A stretch of DNA of 64,000 bases from Sphingopyxis sp. (GCA_016793775.1 JAEULK010000029.1:1-64000), one strand, 5' to 3'; positions 34,723-44,355 are shown, counted from the stretch's first letter. The notes: a model not told the origin generated them from the sequence alone. Numbers and translations: made by a program.

Positions 34723-34789
34723 CCGTAGCCCTGAGCCTGTTCAAGCGCGCCTATCCGAGAAGCGCCCTTCGACAGGCTCAGGGCTACGG
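34723..34789. repeat. intergenic inverted repeat (type C)
   Basis: Arms CCGTAGCCCTGAGCCTGTT... and its complement lie between ctpA and dsbB. Only this copy was seen in the window. Confidence 0.75.
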
Positions 34790-34822
34790 TTCAAACTCGA
34801 CCGACATATTGAGGGGTCCTTG

Positions 34823-35305
34823 ATGCTGAACTCGCGTATCGCCGCGCCCGTCGTCGCGCTGGCCGCGCCGCTGCTTCTTTATGGCGGCGCGCTGGTGTCG
34901 CAATATGGCTTTGGCCTCCACCCGTGCGAGATGTGCTATTGGCAGCGCTGGCCGCATCAGGCGGCGATCCTGCTCGCGGTGCTCGCGCTGCTGCTGCGCA
35001 GGAATGACGGCGCGATGCGCGCGCTGACCCTGCTCGCGGCAATCGCGATCGCGATCAGCGGCGCGATCGGCATCTTCCACGCCGGGGTCGAATATGGCTG
35101 GTGGGAGGGGCTGACGACGTGCAGCACCAGCGCCGCGGGGCCGGTGACGCTCGACGACATCATGAACGCGCCGATCGTCCGCTGCGACGTGGCGCAATGG
35201 ACGCTGGGGCCGATCTCTCTCGCCGGGTTCAACGCGATCTTCTCGCTCGCCGCCGCCGCCTTCGTCTTGACCCTGCTGCGCCGGCGGCCCACATCGGTCG
35301 CATGA
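34823..35305 (+). CDS. dsbB: disulfide bond formation protein B
   Basis: A 160-aa protein with four membrane helices. Cys35/Cys38 (PCEMC) in the first periplasmic loop and Cys100/Cys121 in the second form the redox pairs that pass electrons from DsbA to quinone. ATG 34823 follows a GAGGGG site. The stop overlaps coq7 (ATGA), which makes the quinone DsbB uses. Confidence 0.93.
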   Translation: MLNSRIAAPVVALAAPLLLYGGALVSQYGFGLHPCEMCYWQRWPHQAAILLAVLALLLRRNDGAMRALTLLAAIAIAISGAIGIFHAGVEYGWWEGLTTCSTSAAGPVTLDDIMNAPIVRCDVAQWTLGPISLAGFNAIFSLAAAAFVLTLLRRRPTSVA

Positions 35306-35844
35306 GCGACACGAAAAAGGACGGCGCCGGCGACGACGGGCGCAATGCGTCGATGATCCGCGTCGACCAGGCCGGCGAATATGGCGCGACGCGCATCTAT
35401 GCCGGCCAGCTCGCGGTGATGGGCGACCGCCACCCGATGGCGCGCGAGATCGCGCATATGGCCGAGCAGGAAGAGCGCCACCGCAAGTTTTTCGACGCGA
35501 TGGTGGCAAGGCGCGGCGTGCGCCCGACCGCCTTGCAGCCGATCTGGAACGTCGCGGGTTTCGCTTTGGGTGCGGTGACCGCCGCGATGGGGCCGCGCGC
35601 CGCGATGGCCTGCACCGCCGCGGTCGAGACCGAGATCGACCGCCATTATCGCGATCAGCTCGACGAGCTCGGCGACAGCGATCCCGAACTCAGCGCCGCG
35701 GTCGCCGATTTCCGCGCCGAGGAGCTGGAGCACAAGGACAAGGCGCTCGCCGCGGGCGCCGAAGGCGCGCCGGGCTATCCACTGCTCAGCTTCGCGATCC
35801 GCGCCGGCTGCCGTGCAGCCATCGCGCTGTCGAAGCGTATATAG
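35302..35844 (+). CDS. coq7: 3-demethoxyubiquinol 3-hydroxylase (Coq7 family)
   Basis: A 180-aa ferritin-like diiron hydroxylase of ubiquinone synthesis. The ligands are in two repeats: Glu26 (QAGEYGA) with Glu57/His60 (EQEERH), and a second set in ETEIDRHY and EELEHKD. It replaces the flavin enzyme UbiF in many alphaproteobacteria. Confidence 0.94.
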   Translation: MSDTKKDGAGDDGRNASMIRVDQAGEYGATRIYAGQLAVMGDRHPMAREIAHMAEQEERHRKFFDAMVARRGVRPTALQPIWNVAGFALGAVTAAMGPRAAMACTAAVETEIDRHYRDQLDELGDSDPELSAAVADFRAEELEHKDKALAAGAEGAPGYPLLSFAIRAGCRAAIALSKRI

Positions 35845-35857
35845 GGACACCCCCGTT

Positions 35858-35931
35858 CCGTTTGTGTCGAGCGAAGTCGAGACACGCGAGCGCCACGCCA
35901 GACGCATCTCGACTTCGCTCGATGCAAACGG
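35858..35931. repeat. intergenic inverted repeat (type B, copy 2)
   Basis: Same arms as at 24.9 kb, but the right arm ends GATGCAAACGG instead of GACACAAACGG, a small loss of symmetry. Confidence 0.85.
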
Positions 35932-35998
35932 TTATGGGATGTTCATCGACGGTGCAGATGAATCGTGGCACGCGACCGACATGCAGAAGGATGATCCG

Positions 35999-36607
35999 AT
36001 GACCCGCCTCCCCCTCGCCGCGCTGCTGATCGCCGGCAGCCTGTTCGCGCTTCCCGCCGCCGCGCAGGAGGCCGACACGTCGAACGCCGACAAGATCAAC
36101 CAGGTCATCGTCTATGGCAGCGACAAATGCGAACAGTCGAGCCCCGACGAGATCGTCGTGTGCAATCGCCTGCCCGAACAGGACCGTTACCGCGTGCCGC
36201 AGATGTTCCGTGGCGGCGACCCGCTCGACCCGCGCAACCAGGCGTGGCTCAACCGCGTGACGACGATGGAGCGCGTCGGACGCTTCGGTACCGACAGCTG
36301 CTCGCCGACCGGGCTCGGCGGCTTCACCGGTTGCACCCAGGCGCTGCTCGCGGGTGCCAAGGCCGAGGCGCAGGCCGCCGACAAGACCGACTGGCAGGCG
36401 ATGATCGCCGACGAGCGCGCCAAGCGCCTCGCGGGCATCGACGCGGCATCGGACGAGGTCGAAGCCGCGGTGGTCGCCGAAGAACGCGCGCTCGCCGAAC
36501 GGCAGAAGGCCGCGACCGACCTCGAGGCGCAGGCCAATGGCACCGCGCCGCACGCCGAACCGACCGAACCCGACGCCGCCGAACTGCCGGTACCGCCGCA
36601 GAATTGA
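35999..36607 (+). CDS. secreted protein of unknown function (202 aa)
   Basis: A clear signal peptide (LPLAALLIAGSLFALPAAAQE) precedes a short Cys-containing domain (DKCEQSSPDEIVVCNRLPEQDRYRVP) and a long charged helical tail rich in Ala/Glu. The EIVVCNR segment with its following Pro/Arg recurs in many sphingomonad secreted proteins of unknown role. ATG 35999 is chosen as the codon directly before the signal peptide. Confidence 0.8.
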   Translation: MTRLPLAALLIAGSLFALPAAAQEADTSNADKINQVIVYGSDKCEQSSPDEIVVCNRLPEQDRYRVPQMFRGGDPLDPRNQAWLNRVTTMERVGRFGTDSCSPTGLGGFTGCTQALLAGAKAEAQAADKTDWQAMIADERAKRLAGIDAASDEVEAAVVAEERALAERQKAATDLEAQANGTAPHAEPTEPDAAELPVPPQN

Positions 36608-36613
36608 TAACAA

Positions 36614-36738
36614 CCTTCGCCCTCCCCTCCCTGCAAGGGAGGGGTTGGGGGTGGGTAACCGCCGAAGGCGGTGCTCTTCCTCTTGCTCGCTTCGCTCGCG
36701 ACCCACCCCTAACCCCTCCCTAAAAGGGAGGGGAAGGT
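36614..36738. repeat. intergenic inverted repeat (type F)
   Basis: Arms rich in CCCTCCC...GGGAGGGG with an ACCCACCCC block, about 40 bp each, with each arm itself partly palindromic. It separates two convergent genes. Confidence 0.8.
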
Positions 36739-36766
36739 AACCTCTCCGTCCACAACGGTTCGATCA

Positions 36767-38098
36767 TCAGCCGCTACAGCGCACGTCCATCGCCGCGGCA
36801 TAATTGGGGCCGCTGCCGATCCCGCGTTTGACGGTCAGATAATTCAGCATGCCCGCCAACAGATCGGCGTCGTCGATCTTCGCGATCCGCTGCGCCATCG
36901 TCTCGCCGCCCGTGCAGTTGGTGCAGGGATAATTGTCGGCGAAGCCGAAGCTGTTCTTCGCCGCCCAATCCTTGCCCGTCTTTTCGCTGGCGAAGCGTGT
37001 CGTCCGCTCCAGCCAGTCGTAGCGCGCGTCATAGGCGAAAAGCTGCATCGCCGGGTTGCTGCCATGGTCGGTGGTGATCGCGGGAATCGATAGGTCGAGT
37101 TCGGTCACCGCGCCCGCGCAATCGCGCAGCCGCCGCATATCGTTGAGATGCGTATGGCTGCTCATCGTGCCGGTAATCTCGGCCTGATAGGCGGCGACGA
37201 GACCGAGATAGGCGTCCTGCACCGGCTTGCCGACATAGGGCGCGAGCGCGGCGTCGCTGCCGGTGTAGAGCAGGGCCGGGTTCCAGTTCGGATAGCCGCT
37301 ATAGCCGTCGGTGCCGGGCGGCACGTGCATCGCGAGCATCGCCTTGTCGCCCGCCATGCGCGTCGCGGCGAGCTGCGCCGCCAGCCATTCGAGCTGCGCA
37401 TTGGCGTCGGCCTGCCGCGTCGCCGCATCGACGCAGTCGCCTTTGTTGAAGACCCCGTAGTTGGGGTTGAAGATCACCGTGTTGAGCGCGAGCAGGCGCA
37501 GCGCCGGGCCGCTGCGGCCCGCTCCCGGCTTGCCGAGCGGATAGGCGGCGTAAAAGCCGCGCGCGAGCTGGCTGGCGTCGATGATGTCGCCCGGCTTCGC
37601 ATTGACCACCGGCCACGCGGAGGGATCGGTCGCAGCGGCGAAGGGCGTCTCGCCGCCGGTGGTGAAGGCACAATAATCCTCGCCGTCGCTGTCGTTGTTG
37701 CCGGGCAGGAACAACAGCCGCCGGTCCGAGCCCGCGACCAGCCCCTGCAACCCGTCGAGCACCGCGCGGAACTGCTGTTCGCGCACGCTCTGCGGCATGC
37801 CGTGCGCGGGCAGGTCCCCCAGATAGATGATGAAAGCGGGATCGTCGGCGGCAATGATGCTCTGCGCCTCCGCCTGCGCGCGCGTCCACAAGACCTTGCT
37901 GGTTTCGTGGTTGCGGCCCCATTGGTCGGTCGCATTGCCGTCGTAATGGACGTCGGAGAGCGCAAGAAAGCTACCCGGCTTGGGCAAGGTGATGCTGGTC
38001 AGCGGACGCGCGTTGCTGGTTGCAGGCTCCGGCGCAGTCGCGCAACCCGCAAGCCCCAGCGCCGCCGCCAGACCCAAAATCATTGCCGCTCTTGCCAT
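36767..38098 (-). CDS. acid-sphingomyelinase-like metallophosphoesterase lipoprotein
   Basis: A 443-aa exported protein with lipobox LAGC (Cys19). Calcineurin-fold metal motifs occur in order: SDVHYDG, YLGDLPAH, LPGNNDSDG, and SSHTHLND further on. The layout resembles acid sphingomyelinase-type phosphodiesterases, which would fit an organism with sphingolipids in its outer membrane, but the substrate is inferred only. Four or more Cys near the C-terminus (YPCTNC) suggest disulfides. Confidence 0.85.
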   Translation of the reverse strand: MARAAMILGLAAALGLAGCATAPEPATSNARPLTSITLPKPGSFLALSDVHYDGNATDQWGRNHETSKVLWTRAQAEAQSIIAADDPAFIIYLGDLPAHGMPQSVREQQFRAVLDGLQGLVAGSDRRLLFLPGNNDSDGEDYCAFTTGGETPFAAATDPSAWPVVNAKPGDIIDASQLARGFYAAYPLGKPGAGRSGPALRLLALNTVIFNPNYGVFNKGDCVDAATRQADANAQLEWLAAQLAATRMAGDKAMLAMHVPPGTDGYSGYPNWNPALLYTGSDAALAPYVGKPVQDAYLGLVAAYQAEITGTMSSHTHLNDMRRLRDCAGAVTELDLSIPAITTDHGSNPAMQLFAYDARYDWLERTTRFASEKTGKDWAAKNSFGFADNYPCTNCTGGETMAQRIAKIDDADLLAGMLNYLTVKRGIGSGPNYAAAMDVRCSG

Positions 38099-38181
38099 GA
38101 CCGCCGCCCCCCTGCCCGTCGTGCGAAAGACTGGGCGCGGGAGGGTGGAGAGTCAAATCGGTATCGGTGCATATCCCGCAT

Positions 38182-38257
38182 CGTCACGCCGGGCTTGACC
38201 CGGGGCCTGCCTCTCTTGAAGAAAAAAGGCGGGTCCCGGATCAAGTCCGGGATGACG
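38182..38257. repeat. intergenic inverted repeat (type D)
   Basis: Arms CGTCACGCCGGGCTTGACC... and ...GGATCAAGTCCGGGATGACG, an imperfect match, lie between two co-oriented minus-strand genes. Confidence 0.75.
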
Positions 38258-38285
38258 GAGATGAGCGGATCGTTCGCTCTCGACC

Positions 38286-40253
38286 TCAATTCAGCAGATA
38301 TTGCTTCCAGAACAGCAGCGACGCCCAGAACTGATAGTCGATATTTTCCTTCTTCGCGAAGCCATGGCCCTCGTTGGTGCCGACGAGGTGCCAGGCGGTG
38401 CCGCCCTTGCCGCGCACCGCGGTGACGATCTGGTCGGCCTCCGAAGCCGGCACGCGCGGGTCGTTGGCGCCGGTGACGATGAACAAAGGCTTCCTGATGT
38501 CGCCGACACGCGTCAGCGGCGAGATTTCGAGCAGCTTCCTGCGCTGGTCGGGCACGCGCTCGTCGCCATATTCGACGCGGCGCAGGTCGCGGCGGTAATC
38601 CTGGGTGTTCTCCAGGAAGGTGACGAAATTCGAGATCGCGACGACGCAAAGGTTGGCGCGGATCTTGTCGGCATAATGGGTCGCGGCGGCGTAGCACATA
38701 TAACCGCCATAGCTGCCCCCGGTCAGGCCGAAGCGCGCCGGGTCGAGCGTCTTGTCCTTGGCGAACAGGTCGAGGAAGGCGCCCATGTCCTTGACGCTGT
38801 CCTCGCGCTTATACGGGCCATTGTCGAGGCTGACGAATGTCTTGCCATAGCCGGTCGAGCCGCGGACATTGGGATAGAAGACCGCGATGCCGAGTTCGTT
38901 GATAAGATAATTGGTGCGCCCCAGGAAGCCCGGGCGCGACTGGCTTTCCGGCCCGCCATGGACGTTCATGATCAGCGGGCGCTGGCCGGGGAATTTCGCG
39001 GGATCGGGGCGGTAGAGGAAGCCCGATACCTCGAGCCCGTCGAAGCTCTTCGCCTTGACCAGCTCGGGTTCGATATTCTTCGTCACGTCGAGCCCGCCGG
39101 TCTCGCTCTGCGTCCAGCGCGTCACCGCCAGCGTCTGCGGATCGACGCTATAGGCATCGGCCGCGCTGCGCGCCGAGGTGAAGCTGATCCCGACCTCGCC
39201 CCAGGGCGCGATCTCCAGCCCGCCGATGATCCCCGCGGGCAGCGTATCGACCGTCCGCACCGCGCCGCTCTTGGGATCGAGCAGACGCAGTTTCGACATG
39301 CCCGCCTCGTTCACGACATAGGCGATGAAGCTGCCGTCGTCGGCGATCGCGAAAGTATCGACGTCCCATTTCTCCGCCGGCCCCTTGGGCGTGAACTTGC
39401 CGCTCGCGGGGTCGAGCGTGCCGAGCCGCTGGAAATCGCTGCCTTCGTCGCTGGTCCCCCAGATCGTGCCGTCGGGGGCAAAGGCGCCGCCGCCGTAAGC
39501 GATGCTCGTCTGGTGATCGCCGATCGGGGTCATCCGGCCGGTCGCGAGGTCGAGCCGGAACAGGTCGACCTTTTCCACCGACGTGTATTTGCCGACCAGC
39601 GCCCAGCTCTTGTCGGGGGCGATGTCGCTGACGCCCCAGCCGCCGCCGTCGACCTCGGCCACCATGCGCGTCGTCGCGGGATCGCGCGGGTCCATGACAT
39701 AGATGTCGCTGTCGCTGCCGTTGCGGCGCGTCGAGGTGTAGGCGACGAGACTGCCGTCCTTGCTCCAGCTGTTCAGCCCGTTGCGGCTCTTGCCGTCGGT
39801 GAGCAGCGCGAGCCGGCCGTTCTTCATTGCATAGATCTGATAGAATTCATTGCCGCCGATATCCTTCTGGACCAGCATGATGTCGGCGCTTTTCGGCGAC
39901 CAGGCGGCGCCGGCGATCGGCTCTTCCTCGAAGGTCAGCTGCTGGCGCGCGCCCATCGGCATCGCGACGCGGTGGATCTGGCTGGTGTTGCCGAAGCGCG
40001 TCGAGATCAGCATCGACTTGTCGATCGGGTTCCAGCCGACGAAGCCCGCGCCGCGATTCTCCATATAGGGCCGCGTCGCCGAGGCGAGGTCGGCGGGAAT
40101 GGCTGGCAGGCCGTCGGCGGTCAGCGCCGCGGGCTTGGGCGCGACGGGCGCAACGGGCGCAACGGGCGCTGCCGGGGCCGGCTTGGCAGCTTCCTGCGCG
40201 AGCGCGGACGCGAGCGGCAGCGCAAGCGCCGCCAGAAGGGCGAGATGACGCAT
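38286..40253 (-). CDS. S9 family serine peptidase (acylaminoacyl/dipeptidyl type)
   Basis: A 655-aa secreted protein: signal peptide (HLALLAALALPLASALAQ), a Pro/Ala linker, a beta-propeller (about residues 60-400) and a C-terminal alpha/beta hydrolase with nucleophile GGSYGGY, Asp in GANDPRVP and His in NEGHGF. ATG 40253 directly precedes the signal peptide; the longer frame upstream is rejected. Cleaves short peptides in the periplasm. Confidence 0.93.
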   Translation of the reverse strand: MRHLALLAALALPLASALAQEAAKPAPAAPVAPVAPVAPKPAALTADGLPAIPADLASATRPYMENRGAGFVGWNPIDKSMLISTRFGNTSQIHRVAMPMGARQQLTFEEEPIAGAAWSPKSADIMLVQKDIGGNEFYQIYAMKNGRLALLTDGKSRNGLNSWSKDGSLVAYTSTRRNGSDSDIYVMDPRDPATTRMVAEVDGGGWGVSDIAPDKSWALVGKYTSVEKVDLFRLDLATGRMTPIGDHQTSIAYGGGAFAPDGTIWGTSDEGSDFQRLGTLDPASGKFTPKGPAEKWDVDTFAIADDGSFIAYVVNEAGMSKLRLLDPKSGAVRTVDTLPAGIIGGLEIAPWGEVGISFTSARSAADAYSVDPQTLAVTRWTQSETGGLDVTKNIEPELVKAKSFDGLEVSGFLYRPDPAKFPGQRPLIMNVHGGPESQSRPGFLGRTNYLINELGIAVFYPNVRGSTGYGKTFVSLDNGPYKREDSVKDMGAFLDLFAKDKTLDPARFGLTGGSYGGYMCYAAATHYADKIRANLCVVAISNFVTFLENTQDYRRDLRRVEYGDERVPDQRRKLLEISPLTRVGDIRKPLFIVTGANDPRVPASEADQIVTAVRGKGGTAWHLVGTNEGHGFAKKENIDYQFWASLLFWKQYLLN

Positions 40254-40584
40254 CGATGATTTCCCCTTTTGGTCGGTAAGTCCGGGCGGACAGGGTCTAG
40301 ACGCTATCAGCCGGGCGGGCGGATGCAAGTTTCGACCGAAACCATATCGCCATCGACGAAAACCGGCGCCGCGCCCGAGTCGGAGCATCTTGACCGTCCG
40401 ACCGTAGCAACGGGCTATTTTGCTGCCACATTGGCGACAAAAGCGCGTTTCGACCCGGAGTCGTTCGCAAATTGGGGCGAATCGAGGGCAAAATTAACGA
40501 CTCGGGGGCAGACTGTCTTGACTCGGTCATGATTGGCTGAAAATCAGGGTTTCTGGGAATCGCCGGCCTAAGGGGGCTGAAAAA
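40254..40584. other. 331-bp divergent intergenic region
   Basis: Lies between the S9 peptidase (minus) and a small membrane protein (plus). Short overlapping frames occur on both strands but none has a ribosome-binding site or a recognisable product. TTGACT near 40516 may be part of the plus-strand promoter. Confidence 0.5.
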
Positions 40585-40983
40585 ATGGCATCAACATTCG
40601 GACCGCGCCTGTTAGGGCGCTCGACCCGCGCCGTGCCTCCGGCACGCAGCCTCGGCCGCCGAATGACCTTTCATGCCGCCACCGCGCTCCTCGTCTTTGC
40701 CGCCCTGCAGATCTGGCTCGTGTCGAGCGCGATTTCGGCGGGCGCGCCGACCGCGCTTACCTTTGTCGCCTTGACCCTGCTGCTCGCGATCGCGGTGCCC
40801 TTCGCGCGCATCACCGAACGCCGCTGGTATCATCTCAGCCGCCAGGCACTGGCGAGCTGGGGCCTGCACGCGCGCTTCCGCCGCGACGTCCGCCGTCTGT
40901 GGGCCGCGGCGCTCGTCCTGCCCTTCCTGTGGGTCAGCGGCGCGATGGCGGCGACCAGCGGCCTGTCGATCGTCGGCGGCTGA
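40585..40983 (+). CDS. small membrane protein of unknown function (132 aa)
   Basis: Three hydrophobic segments (ATALLVFAALQIWLV, PTALTFVALTLLLAIAVPF, LWAAALVLPFLWVSG) separated by Arg-rich loops. ATG follows AGGGGG with good spacing. No family recognised. It precedes pmbA by 60 nt. Confidence 0.75.
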   Translation: MASTFGPRLLGRSTRAVPPARSLGRRMTFHAATALLVFAALQIWLVSSAISAGAPTALTFVALTLLLAIAVPFARITERRWYHLSRQALASWGLHARFRRDVRRLWAAALVLPFLWVSGAMAATSGLSIVGG

Positions 40984-41043
40984 ACCCGCAACTTTCACCG
41001 ATAAGATTTTGACGACCCCGCGCGCGCGCCCTAAAGCGCGGCC

Positions 41044-42387
41044 ATGCTGACCGTCGCCGAAGCCCTCGACCGTGCGCAGATGCTGTGCGACGCCGCCGCC
41101 AAGGCCGGCGCCGACGCCGCCGACGCGCTTTATTATTGCAACGCCGCCACGTCGGTCTCGATGCGGCTCGGCGCGCTCGAGGATGTCGAGCGGTCCGAGG
41201 GGCAGGACATCAGCCTGCGCGTCTTCGTCGGCCAGCGCAGCGCCAGCGTGTCGACCGCCGACATGGACGCGGACGAACTGGCGAAGCTGGTCACCCGCTG
41301 CGTCGCGATGGCGCGCGAGGCGCCCGAGGATCCCTATGCCGGCCTCGCGCCGCAGGAGCTGCTGTTCAAGGAAACGATCCCCGATCTCGACCTCGACGAC
41401 GCCAGCGAGGCCAATCCGCAGGCGCTGCGCGAAAGCGCGCGCGCGGTCGAAGAGGCGGCGCGCGCCGTCGCCGGGGTCACCAACAGCGAAGGCGGCACCG
41501 CGAGCCACAGCCGCACCCGCATCGCGCTCGCCACCAGCCACGGCTTTGCCGGCGGCTATGGCGCCAGCGGCCACAGCCTGTCGGCCAGCGTCATCGCGGG
41601 CGAAGGCGCGAGCATGCAGCGCGACTATGGCTGGCACAGCGCGCATCACTTGGCCGACCTCGAAAGCATCGCCGCCATCGGCACGCGCGCCGGCACGCGC
41701 GCGGTCGCGAGGCTGGGCCCCGGCAAGGCGCCGGTCGGCAAGGTTCCCGTCTTCTATGACCCGCGCGTCAGCAGCGGCATGATCAGCCATCTGCTCGGCG
41801 CGATCGGCGGCCCCGCCATCGCGCGCGGCACCAGCTTCCTGCTCGGCAAGGAAGAGGAGCAGCTGTTCGACGGCGCGATCGTCATCCGCGACGAGCCGCA
41901 CCGCCCGCGCGGCCTGCGCAGCCGCGCCTTCGACGGCGAGGGCCTGCCCACCACGGCGCGCGACCTGATATCGGGCGGGCGCCTCACCGGCTGGCTGCTC
42001 GACAATGCCTCGGCGAAGCAGCTCGGCCTCGCCCCCACCGGCCATGCCAGCCGCGGCGGCGGCGCGTCGGGCGTCAGCGTCAGCAACGTCTATATGGCGG
42101 CGGGCAGCGTAACCCCCGCGGCACTGATGGCCGATGTCACCGAGGGCGTCTATGTCACCGAACTGATCGGCCAGGGCGTCAACCCCGTCACCGGCGACTA
42201 CAGCCGCGGCGCCTCGGGCTTCGCGATCCGGAACGGCCAGCTCGCCGAACCGATCGCCGAATTCACCGTCGCGGGCAATCTGATCGCGATGTTCGCCGCG
42301 CTGACCCCCGCCGACGACCTCGTCTTCCGCCACGGCACCGACGCGCCGACGATCCGCATCGACGGCATGACCGTCGCGTCGAGCTGA
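41044..42387 (+). CDS. pmbA: TldD/PmbA family metalloprotease (PmbA)
   Basis: A 447-aa PmbA-type protein with the family's N-terminal ADAADALYY region, central YGASGHSLSASVIAGEG segment and C-terminal VTGDYSRGASGFAIRNGQ. With TldD it degrades unfolded peptides and matures peptide antibiotics; TldD is not in this window. PmbA lacks the zinc motif that TldD carries, as expected. Confidence 0.93.
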   Translation: MLTVAEALDRAQMLCDAAAKAGADAADALYYCNAATSVSMRLGALEDVERSEGQDISLRVFVGQRSASVSTADMDADELAKLVTRCVAMAREAPEDPYAGLAPQELLFKETIPDLDLDDASEANPQALRESARAVEEAARAVAGVTNSEGGTASHSRTRIALATSHGFAGGYGASGHSLSASVIAGEGASMQRDYGWHSAHHLADLESIAAIGTRAGTRAVARLGPGKAPVGKVPVFYDPRVSSGMISHLLGAIGGPAIARGTSFLLGKEEEQLFDGAIVIRDEPHRPRGLRSRAFDGEGLPTTARDLISGGRLTGWLLDNASAKQLGLAPTGHASRGGGASGVSVSNVYMAAGSVTPAALMADVTEGVYVTELIGQGVNPVTGDYSRGASGFAIRNGQLAEPIAEFTVAGNLIAMFAALTPADDLVFRHGTDAPTIRIDGMTVASS

Positions 42388-42400
42388 GGGCCAGAACCTG

Positions 42401-43192
42401 ATGGACCATCGCAACCTCGAGGCCGTGATCGCCGCGACCCGCGAGGTCGGCGACATGGCGATGGCGCGCTGGCGCGGCGAGGGCAAGGCGGTCGACGTCC
42501 AGTATAAGTCGCCGGACAATCCGGTCAGCGACGTCGATCTGGCGGTCGATGCGCGGCTGAAGGCGGTGCTCGGCGCGATGGTGCCCGAGGCAGGCTGGCT
42601 GTCGGAAGAGACCGCCGACAACACCGATCGCCTGTCGTGCCGCGCGATGTGGTGCGTCGATCCGATCGACGGCACCCGCGATTTCATCCGCGGCCGCCCC
42701 GGCTGGGCGGTGTCGGTCGCGCTCGTCGTCGACGGCGCCCCCGAATTCGGCGTCCTCTATGCCCCCGCGCTCGACGAGCTGTGGGTCGCGCAGCGCGGCC
42801 AGGGCGCATTGCTCAACGGCGAGACGCTGCACGCCAGCCAGCGCTGCGAATTCGCCGGGTCGCGCGTCCCCGCCGATGCTCTGCCGCGCGTCGATAGCGA
42901 CCTCGTCATCGTCACCAAGCCGAACAGCATCGCGCTGCGTATGGCGCTCGTCGCCGACGACCGCGCCGACCTGGTCGCGACCCTGCGCTGGGGTTTCGAG
43001 TGGGACGTCGCCGCCGCGACGCTGATCGCGACCGAGGCGGGCGCGATGGTCACTGATGCTTTCGGTGCGCCCCTGGTCTTCAACACCCCGCGCGCGCAGG
43101 CGTTCGGCGTGATCGCCTGTGCCCCCGGAATCCACCGCGCCGTCGTCGAACGCTTGCACGATCGCGCGGTCGCGCTTACAACCAAGGCATAA
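42401..43192 (+). CDS. inositol monophosphatase / CysQ family phosphatase
   Basis: A 263-aa Mg-dependent phosphatase with SEETAD (first metal Glu), DPIDGTRDF (metal and active-site motif) and WDVAAATLIATEAGA near the C-terminus. Candidates are inositol-1-phosphatase or 3'(2'),5'-bisphosphate nucleotidase; the sequence alone does not decide. It starts 13 nt after pmbA and is probably co-transcribed with it. Confidence 0.9.
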   Translation: MDHRNLEAVIAATREVGDMAMARWRGEGKAVDVQYKSPDNPVSDVDLAVDARLKAVLGAMVPEAGWLSEETADNTDRLSCRAMWCVDPIDGTRDFIRGRPGWAVSVALVVDGAPEFGVLYAPALDELWVAQRGQGALLNGETLHASQRCEFAGSRVPADALPRVDSDLVIVTKPNSIALRMALVADDRADLVATLRWGFEWDVAAATLIATEAGAMVTDAFGAPLVFNTPRAQAFGVIACAPGIHRAVVERLHDRAVALTTKA

Positions 43193-43251
43193 GGCGCCAT
43201 CGCCCCGCCGTTTCCGCACTGCGGAAACCCCATCGGCGCGCCGCAGTTCGC

Positions 43252-43280
43252 TTGACAATTCGGGCGACTCACCCTATTTG
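43252..43280 (+). promoter_or_regulatory. predicted promoter of the ribosomal alpha operon
   Basis: TTGACA (43252-43257), a 17-bp spacer and TATTTG (43275-43280) lie about 135 bp before rpsM. A hairpin, GTTTCCGC/GCGGAAAC (43210-43228), just upstream may close the previous transcript. Confidence 0.6.
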
Positions 43281-43414
43281 CGCCTTCCATTCCGACAGCC
43301 TGACCGGACGGCGAAGCGCAGCAGCGTATTCGTGGTCCGTTTTTTGCGTTGGAAATCAGACGCTTTGAGATGGGGCCGGTGCCAGCGGTCCTGTGGAGCA
43401 GGAGAAAGTTACCA

Positions 43415-43783
43415 ATGGCACGTATTGCGGGCGTCAACCTGCCCACCAACAAGCGCGTTATCATCGCGCTCACCTACATCCATGGCATCGGTCGCAAGAC
43501 CGCCGTCGACATCGCCGACAAGCTGGGCATCGACCACAGCCGCCGCGTTCAGGACCTGTCCGACGCCGAAGTGCTGCAGATCCGCGAAACGCTGGACGCC
43601 GACCACACGGTCGAGGGTGACCTTCGCCGCAACACGGCGATGAACATCAAGCGCCTGATGGATCTCGCCTGCTATCGCGGCCTGCGCCATCGCAAGGGCC
43701 TGCCGGTCCGCGGCCAGCGCACGCACACCAATGCGCGCACCCGCAAGGGCAAGGCCAAGCCGATCGCCGGCAAGAAGAAGTAA
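43415..43783 (+). CDS. rpsM: 30S ribosomal protein S13
   Basis: A 122-aa S13 beginning [19 protein letters not shown] and ending in a Lys/Arg-rich tail with [17 protein letters not shown]. Sits in the head of the small subunit. First gene of rpsM-rpsK-rpoA-rplQ; ATG 43415 chosen by family length. Confidence 0.98.
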   Translation: MARIAGVNLPTNKRVIIALTYIHGIGRKTAVDIADKLGIDHSRRVQDLSDAEVLQIRETLDADHTVEGDLRRNTAMNIKRLMDLACYRGLRHRKGLPVRGQRTHTNARTRKGKAKPIAGKKK

Positions 43784-43859
43784 GCCGGTTTTTCGCGTCG
43801 GCGGCCGCCTTCTGGCTGCGCCCCGGCCGCTTTACGGATTTAGGTAGGATACGCACATC

Positions 43860-44249
43860 ATGGCTCGTGAACCGCAGCGCCTTCGTCGGCGCGAACGCAA
43901 GAACATCTCGTCGGGCGTCGCCCACGTCAACGCCACCTTCAACAACACGATGATCACCATCACCGACGCCCAGGGCAATGCGATTGCCTGGTCGAGCGCC
44001 GGCATGATGGGCTTCAAGGGCAGCCGCAAGTCGACCCCGTATGCCGCCCAGGTGTGCGCCGAAGACGCCGGCAAAAAGGCCGCCGAACATGGCGTCCGCA
44101 CCCTCGAAGTCGAAGTCAAGGGCCCGGGTGCGGGCCGCGAATCGGCGCTCCGCGCGCTGCAGGCGGTCGGTTTCCACATCACCTCGATCCGCGATGTGAC
44201 CCCGATCCCGCACAATGGTGTCCGCCCGGCCAAGCGCCGCCGCGTCTGA
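43860..44249 (+). CDS. rpsK: 30S ribosomal protein S11
   Basis: A 129-aa S11 with [27 protein letters not shown] and the C-terminal [16 protein letters not shown]. Part of the platform near the mRNA exit site. Second gene of the alpha operon. Confidence 0.98.
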   Translation: MAREPQRLRRRERKNISSGVAHVNATFNNTMITITDAQGNAIAWSSAGMMGFKGSRKSTPYAAQVCAEDAGKKAAEHGVRTLEVEVKGPGAGRESALRALQAVGFHITSIRDVTPIPHNGVRPAKRRRV

Positions 44250-44355
44250 CACCTGCTTCGGATCCGCCCCGTCCGGGGCGGCATCCGCCACCTCCTAACG
44301 CCGGACCGGTCGGTTTCCGCCCCCGCCCCGTCCCGCCAAAAGCAAAGGGAAGACC

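Noticed and set aside
38301-40259. 652-aa open frame opposite the S9 peptidase
   Set aside because: Antisense shadow with no recognisable sequence, while the minus strand holds a complete catalytic triad.
40269-40532. 87-aa frame in the S9/pmbA-side gap
   Set aside because: A competing frame covers the same bases on the other strand and neither has a ribosome-binding site or motif.
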